Below, in pieces: positions 1 to 6,754 of a DNA stretch of 13,802 bases. This DNA comes from a bacterium. Lineage in GTDB: Bacteria > Bipolaricaulota > Bipolaricaulia > UBA7950 > UBA9294. Under the pieces are notes generated by a model. It did not search any database and had not been told where the DNA came from. It worked only from the letters and a program-made list of their open reading frames with translations. Both the position numbers and the translations under genes were made by a program. Each line of letters opens with the position of its first letter. The stretch's first letter is position 1. Where the stretch lies: the NCBI GenBank assembly GCA_030671645.1, contig DAOVHV010000010.1:1-13802 (forward strand), read 5' to 3'.

Positions 1-91
1 ACGGACGTCTGAGGAAATGGAACCCTATCTGAAAGAACCCGGCACACCAGGATGGAAGTCCGTTCTTGGGCTGCCTCGACGAGGATTCTAA
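1..91 (+). CDS. 3' end of an unidentified gene (partial)
   Basis: An open frame enters from the left edge in frame 2 and stops at the TAA at 89-91. The 29 visible residues end in KSVLGLPRRGF and contain EEMEPYLKEPGTPGW. The following gene's GTG start lies four bases after the stop and its Shine-Dalgarno site (GAGGA, 81-85) is inside this frame, which is the layout expected for a real upstream operon member. I do not recognise the family from this tail. A kinase or dehydrogenase of the same sugar acid pathway would fit the context, but that is only inference. Confidence 0.5.
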   Translation, partial: RTSEEMEPYLKEPGTPGWKSVLGLPRRGF

Positions 92-95
92 CGTC

Positions 96-908
96 GTGAC
101 CAAGTGGCCTGTAGGATTGATCGTCCCCATGCAGGACCCGACGCCGTTCTCACCGTTTTGTGCAGATGAATGGCAACAGGCACTGGATGTCGTCTCTGCC
201 GCCGTTTTCGACGGCGTCGAGCTTGCAATCACGAATCCAACACTCCTTGAAGCACCGGAAGTCGCGGAGGCCCTTGAAGCTAGGGGCCTTCGTCTTCTTT
301 CGATTACCACCGGGCAGGCCGCCGGACTGGAAGGTCTTTCACTGTCCTCCGGAGATCAAGATATTCGGCGACGAGCCGTCGCCCGAATTTGCGATCACAT
401 GGCGTTCGCGGAGAGATTCGGAGCCGTCGTCATAGTAGGATCGTTGCGTGGCGTTGACGGCGACATCAGATTGCTCAGCGACTCGCTCGCGAAATGCGCC
501 GAATTTAGGCCAGCGGTTCGCCTGGCTCTGGAACCGTTAAATCGATACGAATCGCGGCTGCTGAACTCCATCGAGAGCACAGTAAGGCTGATCGAGAGCA
601 TCGGCGCCAGCAACCTGGGACTGCTGTTCGACACCTTCCACGCCAACATCGAGGAAGTGTCCATTCCCGAAGCTATCGCACTTGCCGGAAATCGGCTCAT
701 CCACGTTCACCTGGCCGATTCGAATCGCTGGGTGCCCGGTTTCGGGCATTTCGATTTTGCCGTAGTCTGGAAGGCTCTTGAGCAGCTTTCGTATCAGCAC
801 TCCCTTGTGCTGGAACCCTTGCCGCTTCCCAGCGCCGACGAGTTGCTCGCCGTAGGTCGAAGACTCAAGGCCGAGTGGCTAAGCATCGGTTACTCGGGAG
901 GCGGATGA
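96..908 (+). CDS. Sugar phosphate isomerase/epimerase, DTE/AP-endonuclease-2 superfamily
   Basis: A 270-residue TIM-barrel protein of the xylose isomerase-like superfamily that includes D-tagatose 3-epimerase, hydroxypyruvate isomerase and IolE. The four acidic/His metal ligands expected for the epimerase branch can be placed at E146 (LALEP), D179 (LLFDTFH), H205 (HVHLADSNR) and E240 (LVLEP), so it should bind a divalent metal and isomerise or 3-epimerise a ketose or keto acid in the cytoplasm. The ADSNRW-GFGHFDF stretch is typical of the substrate loop in this branch. I chose GTG at 96 because the family pattern begins there (GLIVPMQDP) and GAGGA lies at 81-85; a TTG at 66 would add ten unlikely residues overlapping the upstream gene. 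Its 3' end overlaps the uxaE start. The exact substrate cannot be read from sequence; the operon suggests a hexuronate-derived sugar acid. Confidence 0.8.
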   Translation: MTKWPVGLIVPMQDPTPFSPFCADEWQQALDVVSAAVFDGVELAITNPTLLEAPEVAEALEARGLRLLSITTGQAAGLEGLSLSSGDQDIRRRAVARICDHMAFAERFGAVVIVGSLRGVDGDIRLLSDSLAKCAEFRPAVRLALEPLNRYESRLLNSIESTVRLIESIGASNLGLLFDTFHANIEEVSIPEAIALAGNRLIHVHLADSNRWVPGFGHFDFAVVWKALEQLSYQHSLVLEPLPLPSADELLAVGRRLKAEWLSIGYSGGG

Positions 909-2338
909 TGACCATCATTTCCGCACCTAAAGGTTATCGTGCCATTGGCCAAGCCTCCTATGCCAATGATGCGGCATTCTCACTGGTTAGAGATTCCGAG
1001 GATCGAAGCTTCCTGCTCGTACAAGGTGACGCCAAAGGGTTCGTCGGTACGTTGGAAGGCGAGATCGTTCTCTGCCCGCTGACGCTGGAGAACGCGCGCG
1101 CGCTTGCACGGCAGTTTCCATGGCTGGCTCCACAACGTATTCCTGAGGGGAAACCCAGTTTTGGATTCGGCGATCGGCTGGGAATGGCAACGCCGGGCCA
1201 CGTTCGCTCTCTGACTGGCTACGACGTATTCCCCATCTTCGCTCAGCAATCGGTTCGGGAGAACGACAGAACCGGGCGTTCGTTTGCCGAGGTTCTGACC
1301 GACGCCACGTTCGGCGTCTTTCGGGAAGGCTATGATCAGGGGTTCGGTGCTGACGCCGATCACCTTAAGAATCTTAAGGACGCAGAGGACGCGGCGCGTG
1401 CTGGATTTACCTTCTTCACCTGCGATCCGGGTGATCATGTTCAAGATGTGGAAACCCTGTCTTCAGATCAGCTTTGCACTGCATTCAATGCGCTTGAGAA
1501 CGCGAAGACCTGGCAAGGGCAGTATCTCGATCGTACGTTCCAGATCGGCGATGACTTGCTCTTGCGGTTTGGGGAAGAGGATTTGTATCGCGCTGGGGTG
1601 AAATACGGCCGGGCAATCGAGCATGCCGCTGAGATGTACTTCGGACTGGCGCGCTTGCTCCCGGATGGCTTCGATTTCGAGATCTCGGTGGATGAAACGG
1701 AATCACCGACGACGCCATTGGAGCACTTGTTTGTCGCGTTGGAACTTCGCCGTCGAGGCGCCAAATTCGTTAGTCTTGCTCCTCGTTTCGTCGGTGCCAT
1801 GGAAAAGGGAGTTGATTGGCGAGGCGATCTGGACCAATTCAAGGCGGATCTTCTCTCTCACGCGGCTATTGCAAGGTGCGTGGGAGGCTATCGGCTCAGC
1901 CTTCACTCAGGGTCGGACAAGTTCAGCCTCTATTCTCTCCTTGCTGACGCTACTGGTGGCTGCTGCCACGTCAAGACGGCAGGGACGAGCTATCTTGTTG
2001 CGCTGGATGTCTTAGCGCACAAAGATCCGGGATTGTTCCGGGATATCGCGATGTTCTCGCTTGCAGCGTTTGCCAAGGACAAAGCGACCTACCACATTTC
2101 GGCGGATGTTTCGCGCATTCCCCCTCTCGAATCCGTTGCCGATGACGGACTTCCGGGACTTGTGGAAGCGCACGACAGCAGGCAAGTTCTCCATGTCGCC
2201 TTTGGATCGGTTCTCAATAGCTCGCTTGGCGAACGGCTCGTCAGTGCTATATTGGAGGTTGAAGACGAACACCTGATTGCGCTGGCTGCTCATCTGGGCC
2301 GACATATCCAGGGACTAGGAGGCGAGCTCCATGAGTAA
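908..2338 (+). CDS. uxaE: D-tagaturonate/D-fructuronate epimerase (UxaE family)
   Basis: A 476-residue protein recognised as UxaE, the enzyme described in Thermotoga that interconverts D-tagaturonate and D-fructuronate and so joins the galacturonate and glucuronate branches. Family blocks are all present: GFGDRLGMATPGH (86-98), SFAEVLTDATFGVFREG (125-141), SVDETESPTTPLEH (260-273), SLAPRFVG (289-296), SLHSGSDKF (331-339) and HVKTAGTSY (354-362). The E, D, H and K residues in these blocks are likely metal and substrate ligands. Two in-frame ATGs sit at 905 and 908; I prefer 908 because GGGAGG (896-901) is then six bases away, giving a TGATG stop-start overlap with the isomerase gene. Translation is probably coupled. 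Related enzymes also act on free ketohexoses after engineering, so a neutral-sugar substrate cannot be excluded, but the adjacent fructuronate reductase-type SDR supports the uronate role. Confidence 0.88.
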   Translation: MTIISAPKGYRAIGQASYANDAAFSLVRDSEDRSFLLVQGDAKGFVGTLEGEIVLCPLTLENARALARQFPWLAPQRIPEGKPSFGFGDRLGMATPGHVRSLTGYDVFPIFAQQSVRENDRTGRSFAEVLTDATFGVFREGYDQGFGADADHLKNLKDAEDAARAGFTFFTCDPGDHVQDVETLSSDQLCTAFNALENAKTWQGQYLDRTFQIGDDLLLRFGEEDLYRAGVKYGRAIEHAAEMYFGLARLLPDGFDFEISVDETESPTTPLEHLFVALELRRRGAKFVSLAPRFVGAMEKGVDWRGDLDQFKADLLSHAAIARCVGGYRLSLHSGSDKFSLYSLLADATGGCCHVKTAGTSYLVALDVLAHKDPGLFRDIAMFSLAAFAKDKATYHISADVSRIPPLESVADDGLPGLVEAHDSRQVLHVAFGSVLNSSLGERLVSAILEVEDEHLIALAAHLGRHIQGLGGELHE

Positions 2339-3137
2339 GGGTGAATCGAGGGTTGCCGTCATCACGGGCGGCGGCGGCGTACTCTGCTCCGCTATCGGCA
2401 AAGGCTTGGCACAGGAAGGAATTATTGTCGTGCTTCTCGATCTCTCGCTCGACAAGGCTGAGACAGCCGTCGAGTCGATACGTTCGGAGGGCGGCAACGG
2501 AATGGCGATTCGAGGCAGCGTGTTGGATCGAGAGGATTTGGAGAAGGCGGCAGCGAGAATCCTGGAAGCGTACGGACGCCTCGATATCCTCATCAACGGC
2601 GCTGGGGGCAATCACCCTCAGGCCACCACGAGCGAGGTGTTGCCGTTCTTCGATCTGCCTGAAGAGAGTATTCGTTTCGTTTTCGACCTGAATTTCCTCG
2701 GAACGCTCCTACCAAGCCAAGTCTTCGGACGCGTCATGGCTGAGGCAGGCCGCGGCATCATTCTCAACATCGCTTCGATGAGCGCATTTCGTCCGCTGAC
2801 ACGAATTCCAGCGTACTCGGCAGCCAAAGCGGCCATTGCCAATTTCACCCAATGGCTGGCCGTACATATGGCGCAGAATGTCTCTACAGAGATCCGCGTC
2901 AACGCCATCGCCCCGGGGTTCTTCCTCACTGAGCAGAACCGCTTCTTGCTGACGACTGAATCCGGCGAATTGACCGCCCGAGGCAGTCAGATCATCGAGC
3001 ACACGCCCATGGGCAGGTTTGGCAAGCCGGACGATTTGATTGGGACAGTACAGTGGTTGATCTCACCGGCCTCGGAGTTCGTGCACGGTATTGTCGTTCC
3101 CATTGACGGCGGATTTTCCGCCTATTCAGGTGTGTAG
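2331..3137 (+). CDS. SDR oxidoreductase, D-fructuronate reductase (D-mannonate oxidoreductase) type
   Basis: A 268-residue classical short-chain dehydrogenase. Visible are the nucleotide-binding loop TGGGGVLCSAIG (12-23, with Cys19 where many SDRs have Gly), Asp37 at the end of the second strand (favouring NAD(H) over NADP(H)), the NGAGGNHPQATT segment (89-100), catalytic Ser149, Tyr162 and Lys166 (YSAAK), and the C-terminal GKPDDLIGTVQWL-IDGG region. The NGAGGNHP-AT segment and the VLC loop are what I associate with SDR-type D-mannonate oxidoreductases, a non-homologous replacement for E. coli UxuB. It should reduce the D-fructuronate made by UxaE to D-mannonate. The ATG overlaps the uxaE stop by eight bases and is preceded by AGGAGG near 2316-2322. 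Another uronate or keto-sugar substrate is possible. Confidence 0.8.
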   Translation: MSKGESRVAVITGGGGVLCSAIGKGLAQEGIIVVLLDLSLDKAETAVESIRSEGGNGMAIRGSVLDREDLEKAAARILEAYGRLDILINGAGGNHPQATTSEVLPFFDLPEESIRFVFDLNFLGTLLPSQVFGRVMAEAGRGIILNIASMSAFRPLTRIPAYSAAKAAIANFTQWLAVHMAQNVSTEIRVNAIAPGFFLTEQNRFLLTTESGELTARGSQIIEHTPMGRFGKPDDLIGTVQWLISPASEFVHGIVVPIDGGFSAYSGV

Positions 3138-3143
3138 ATCGAC

Positions 3144-4430
3144 ATGAGAAACGTTGTTGTAGCGCAATCGGGAGGACCAACCTCCGTCATCAACGCTTGT
3201 CTGTTGGGTGTCCTGACCGGGTGCCGATCGTTCCCCAGTGAGTTCGACAATATCTATGCCGCCAAGCACGGTATCGAAGGCTTGTTGCGTGAGCAGCTTC
3301 TCGATCTCAATGCTCAGGATGAGCGAGAACTTGAACTTCTTCGAACGACCCCTGCGTCCGGTGCCATCGGCACGTGCCGCTACAAAATCAAGCCCGAGCA
3401 GCAAGAGGACCTGGAACGGATTGTCGAAGTATTGGGAACTCATACCATCGGTGCGTTCTTCTACATCGGCGGCAATGACTCCATGGACACGGCTCAGCGC
3501 ATCAGCGAACTCGCAGAGAAGCGCGGCTTGAATCTGATTTGCGTTGGGGTCCCCAAGACCATCGATAATGATCTTGGAGATCAGGAACGCGTTCTCATCG
3601 ACCACACGCCCGGATACGGATCGGTGGCACGGTACTGGGCAAATTTGATGTTGACACTGAACGAAGAAAACCGCGGATCAGCGCCCGCAGACCCCGTTCT
3701 CGTCGTTCAGGCCATGGGGCGCCGCATTGGCTTCATCCCTGCGGCCGCCCGATTGGCGGACCCTCATCGCCGGCTTCCGTTGCAGATCTATCTACCTGAA
3801 GCGGGCCACTCGCTCGAACAGTTGGCGGCCAACGTTGATCGAGAGCTACGACGCTCGGGACGAGCCATCGTCGTCGTCAGCGAAGGCTTTGATGTCGGTG
3901 AGCTTGGTGCAAGGCGAGACGCCTTCGGCCACGTCGAATTCGGGGCAAGCCAACAGTCCGTGAGTCAAATCGTCGTCAACTACTTGAATCACATCGGGTT
4001 GCCGGTTCGAGGGTCTGCTAGGGGACAAGTTCCAGGAACCGACCAGCGCCATGCCATTCATCTGGCTTCGACTGTCGATATCTCGGAAGCATTTGAGGTT
4101 GGTCGGCACGCAGTTTCGGTCGCGCTGGAGTACGGGACCGGGTTCATGGCGACGATCCAACGAACGTCCCAGACTCCCTACATGGTTTCCTATGGGAGGG
4201 CGTGTTTGATTGAAATGGCCAATTCCGAACGGCATTTCCCGAGAGAGTGGATCTCCGAGGATGGGATCGATGTAACGGACGAGTTCATCGATTACGCCAT
4301 GCCGCTGATCGGAGATTCTCCTCCCGTGTTGCCCATGGAAGGTCGATTGCCGCGTTTCGCCAAGCTGACGGACAACGATGTCCCAAGGCGGTGTGCCGAC
4401 TACACGCCTGAAGCTCATCGAAAGGGATAA
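3144..4430 (+). CDS. 6-phosphofructokinase, pyrophosphate-dependent type
   Basis: A 428-residue PfkA-superfamily kinase. The phosphate-donor loop is GGNDS (109-113), with Asp where ATP enzymes have Gly, and the catalytic loop is PKTIDND (137-143), with Lys where ATP enzymes have Gly. These two residues together are the accepted marker of PPi-dependent PFKs; Asp141 is the catalytic base. MGR (191-193) and the RGSARGQVPGTDQRH region fit the sugar phosphate site. The reaction would be fructose-6-phosphate + PPi to fructose-1,6-bisphosphate + Pi, reversible; PPi-PFKs often also accept sedoheptulose-7-phosphate. The gene follows the SDR after six bases without an obvious Shine-Dalgarno site, so it is probably translationally coupled. 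Placement beside 6-phosphogluconate dehydrogenase suggests handling of sugar phosphates that return from pentose phosphate rearrangement. A different phosphoryl acceptor cannot be excluded. Confidence 0.85.
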   Translation: MRNVVVAQSGGPTSVINACLLGVLTGCRSFPSEFDNIYAAKHGIEGLLREQLLDLNAQDERELELLRTTPASGAIGTCRYKIKPEQQEDLERIVEVLGTHTIGAFFYIGGNDSMDTAQRISELAEKRGLNLICVGVPKTIDNDLGDQERVLIDHTPGYGSVARYWANLMLTLNEENRGSAPADPVLVVQAMGRRIGFIPAAARLADPHRRLPLQIYLPEAGHSLEQLAANVDRELRRSGRAIVVVSEGFDVGELGARRDAFGHVEFGASQQSVSQIVVNYLNHIGLPVRGSARGQVPGTDQRHAIHLASTVDISEAFEVGRHAVSVALEYGTGFMATIQRTSQTPYMVSYGRACLIEMANSERHFPREWISEDGIDVTDEFIDYAMPLIGDSPPVLPMEGRLPRFAKLTDNDVPRRCADYTPEAHRKG

Positions 4431-4433
4431 GAC

Positions 4434-5342
4434 ATGCCATCAACGCTAAACTTGCTGGAGTCGTTCATCCCCACTCAAGGGTTTCTCGTTTGCATCGATT
4501 CGGACGGCTGCGCCTTCGACACCATGGGGATTAAGCAGCGAGAATGCTTCTGCCCATGGATGATTGAAGCATTCAATCTGCAGCCGGTTGCCGAGGCGGC
4601 CCGCGCGTGCAAAGAATTTGCCGATCTGTTCTCCAAAACTCGCGGTGCCAACCGGCATGTAACCATCAAGCGCATCCTCACTGAACTGCTTCCCTCACAT
4701 CCGCAGGTGAGCGCGCGTGGCTTTTCGACACCTCAGTATCCCCACTATTTCGAATGGATTGAGAATGCGGACAGCTTGCTGTCCGATGAGGGACTCCGAC
4801 AGGCGGTGGCTGCTGCCAAGGATTCGAGCGAGCGGCTTGAATTCGAGTACATTCTCAAGTGGAGCGAGCGTGTCAATTGGGCAGTGAAGCAAATCGTATC
4901 AGGCATTCCACCATTTCCCGGTGTGCGCGAAGTGTTGATTGAATTGCAGGGGAGAGCAGACGCCGTTGTGGTGTCTGCCACGCCTCTCGAAGCGCTGGAA
5001 CGCGAATGGGCCGAGCATGAGATCGATCCATACGTTGCCCTCATCTGTGGCCAGGAGATGGGGACCAAGAAAGAGCACATCGCGGCTGTCGGGAAGACCT
5101 ACCAGCGCGATCACGTGCTGATGGTCGGGGACGCTCCGGGAGACCTCCGCTCGGCACAGGGAAACGACGTTCTGTTCTATCCGATCATACCGGGGGAAGA
5201 AGAGGCATCTTGGTCGGAGCTGATTTCCGAAGGACTGCCCAAGTTCTTCGACGGCGGATTCAGCGGCTTGTACGAGAATGAGTTGCTTGACCGGTTTGAA
5301 CGTGCGTTGCCTGAGCTGCCCCCGTGGGAGGTAAAGAAATGA
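4434..5342 (+). CDS. HAD-superfamily hydrolase with a large helical cap
   Basis: A 302-residue haloacid dehalogenase-superfamily protein. Motif I is DSDGCAFDT (22-30) with nucleophile Asp22 and acid/base Asp24; motif II is Ser181 (VVVSATP); the motif III lysine is K212 or K213; motif IV is GDAPGD (232-237). About 130 residues between motifs I and II form an unusually long C1-type cap. The protein should be a cytoplasmic Mg-dependent phosphatase or phosphoglucomutase-like enzyme of beta-PGM/Gph style; nothing in the sequence names the substrate. In this operon a sugar phosphate or sugar acid phosphate is likely. The ATG follows the pfk stop by three bases with AAGGGA just upstream (about 4422-4427), and the stop overlaps the gnd start (ATGA). 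Confidence 0.75.
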   Translation: MPSTLNLLESFIPTQGFLVCIDSDGCAFDTMGIKQRECFCPWMIEAFNLQPVAEAARACKEFADLFSKTRGANRHVTIKRILTELLPSHPQVSARGFSTPQYPHYFEWIENADSLLSDEGLRQAVAAAKDSSERLEFEYILKWSERVNWAVKQIVSGIPPFPGVREVLIELQGRADAVVVSATPLEALEREWAEHEIDPYVALICGQEMGTKKEHIAAVGKTYQRDHVLMVGDAPGDLRSAQGNDVLFYPIIPGEEEASWSELISEGLPKFFDGGFSGLYENELLDRFERALPELPPWEVKK

Positions 5343-6754
5343 AGCCAATGGATATCGGTGTCGTCGGCCTCGCCGTAATGGGCCAGAGTCTCGTTCTGAA
5401 TATCGAGAGCCGTGGCTACTCGGTCGTCGTTTACAATCGAACCACGAAAAGGACCGAAGCTTTCATCGATAGCCGAACGGCGGGAAAACGGATCACTGCT
5501 GCCTATTCTCTTGAGGAATTCGTTCAATCCTTGGACAAACCACGGCGGGTATTCATGATGGTAAGAGCGGGCGATCCGACGGATGCCTTGATCGAGAGAC
5601 TTCTCCCGCTGCTTGAACCCGGTGACGTCCTGATGGATGGGGGCAATGCCCACTACGAGAATACGGATCGGCGATGCCGTGTGGCCGAAGGACACGGAGT
5701 TCTGTATCTGGGGATTGGTGTGTCGGGTGGCGAGATTGGTGCGCTGCTTGGCCCGGCCATCATGGCCGGAGGCTCGGAAGAGGCATACGGAATTGTGGGC
5801 TCCATTCTGGAGTCAATTGCAGCAGTCGGGCCCCAGGGATCGTGTTGCGCGTATTTCGGCCCACATTCCGCGGGTCATTACGTCAAGATGGTGCACAATG
5901 GCATTGAGTACGCGATCATGCAGGCTCTTTGCGAGGCCTACGATCTGATGCATCGAGGTTTGGGAATGGTCGCCGATGAGATAGCCGACGTTTTTGCGGC
6001 GTGGAATGAGGCCGAACTTGAATCTTACCTGGTCGAAATTACCGAGAGAATCCTTCGCCAGAATGATCCCGACAGTGACGGCCCACTTGTCGAGATGATC
6101 CTCGATACGGCGGCGCAAAAAGGAACGGGCAAGTGGTCGAGCCAATCGGCTCTGGATCTCGGAGCGCCGTCTCCGTCCATTGCAGCGGCTGTGTTCGCTC
6201 GAATCATATCCTCGATGAAAGCCGATCGTGTAAGGGCGGAGCCTCTCTTGAGTGGGCCATGTCCGAAGCTTGCCATGGATCGCGCGGATGCCGTTGACAT
6301 GCTTTTCTCGGCGGTTCTGTGCACGGCCATCAGTGCATACAGCCAGGGCTTTCGGCAATTACGGAGCGCCTCGAAAGAGCGTAACTATGGGCTGGATCTG
6401 GCCGAAGTTGCTCGGGTATGGATGGCCGGGTGCATCATCCGCGCACGCTTGCTTGTTCCCATGACGAAGGCCTTTCAGCGTCAGTCCGACTTATCCATGC
6501 TGCTGCTGGCCGAGCCGTTTCGTTCGTTGTGGGAAGAACACCAGACTCAATTTCGCAGGTTGGTCGCTCGGGCACATGAGGCAGGAATCCCTGTGCCGGC
6601 CATGAGTTCCGCGCTTGACTTCGTTGATGCCTATCGAACCAGCCGACTGCCGGCGAATCTCCTGCAAGCACAACGCGATTTCTTCGGCGCGCACACCTAT
6701 CAGCGGATCGATCAGGACGGCACCTTTCATACTGAATGGGAGCAGGTCCGATGA
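5339..6754 (+). CDS. gnd: 6-phosphogluconate dehydrogenase, decarboxylating
   Basis: A 471-residue full-length 6-phosphogluconate dehydrogenase: 6-phospho-D-gluconate + NADP+ to D-ribulose-5-phosphate + CO2 + NADPH. The Rossmann motif GLAVMG is at 10-15 and NRT (33-35) after the second strand favours NADP. Substrate residues align one by one with the E. coli enzyme: Asn103, the SGG loop 129-131, catalytic Lys183, His186, Asn187, Glu190, Tyr191, Lys261, Arg288, Arg446 and His452 (QRDFFGAHTY). The substrate is therefore really expected to be 6-phosphogluconate rather than an unphosphorylated aldonate. Small departures lie beside the active loop (GGEIGALLGPAIMAGG, where GGEEGA and MPGG are usual). 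The ATG at 5339 overlaps the HAD stop and follows GGGAGG at 5326-5331; an in-frame GTG at 5324 would add five residues and is less likely. Confidence 0.93.
   Translation: MKPMDIGVVGLAVMGQSLVLNIESRGYSVVVYNRTTKRTEAFIDSRTAGKRITAAYSLEEFVQSLDKPRRVFMMVRAGDPTDALIERLLPLLEPGDVLMDGGNAHYENTDRRCRVAEGHGVLYLGIGVSGGEIGALLGPAIMAGGSEEAYGIVGSILESIAAVGPQGSCCAYFGPHSAGHYVKMVHNGIEYAIMQALCEAYDLMHRGLGMVADEIADVFAAWNEAELESYLVEITERILRQNDPDSDGPLVEMILDTAAQKGTGKWSSQSALDLGAPSPSIAAAVFARIISSMKADRVRAEPLLSGPCPKLAMDRADAVDMLFSAVLCTAISAYSQGFRQLRSASKERNYGLDLAEVARVWMAGCIIRARLLVPMTKAFQRQSDLSMLLLAEPFRSLWEEHQTQFRRLVARAHEAGIPVPAMSSALDFVDAYRTSRLPANLLQAQRDFFGAHTYQRIDQDGTFHTEWEQVR

Noticed and set aside
3144..4430. ATP-dependent PfkA
   Set aside because: Both diagnostic glycine positions are replaced: Asp in GGND and Lys in PKTIDND, which mark PPi use.
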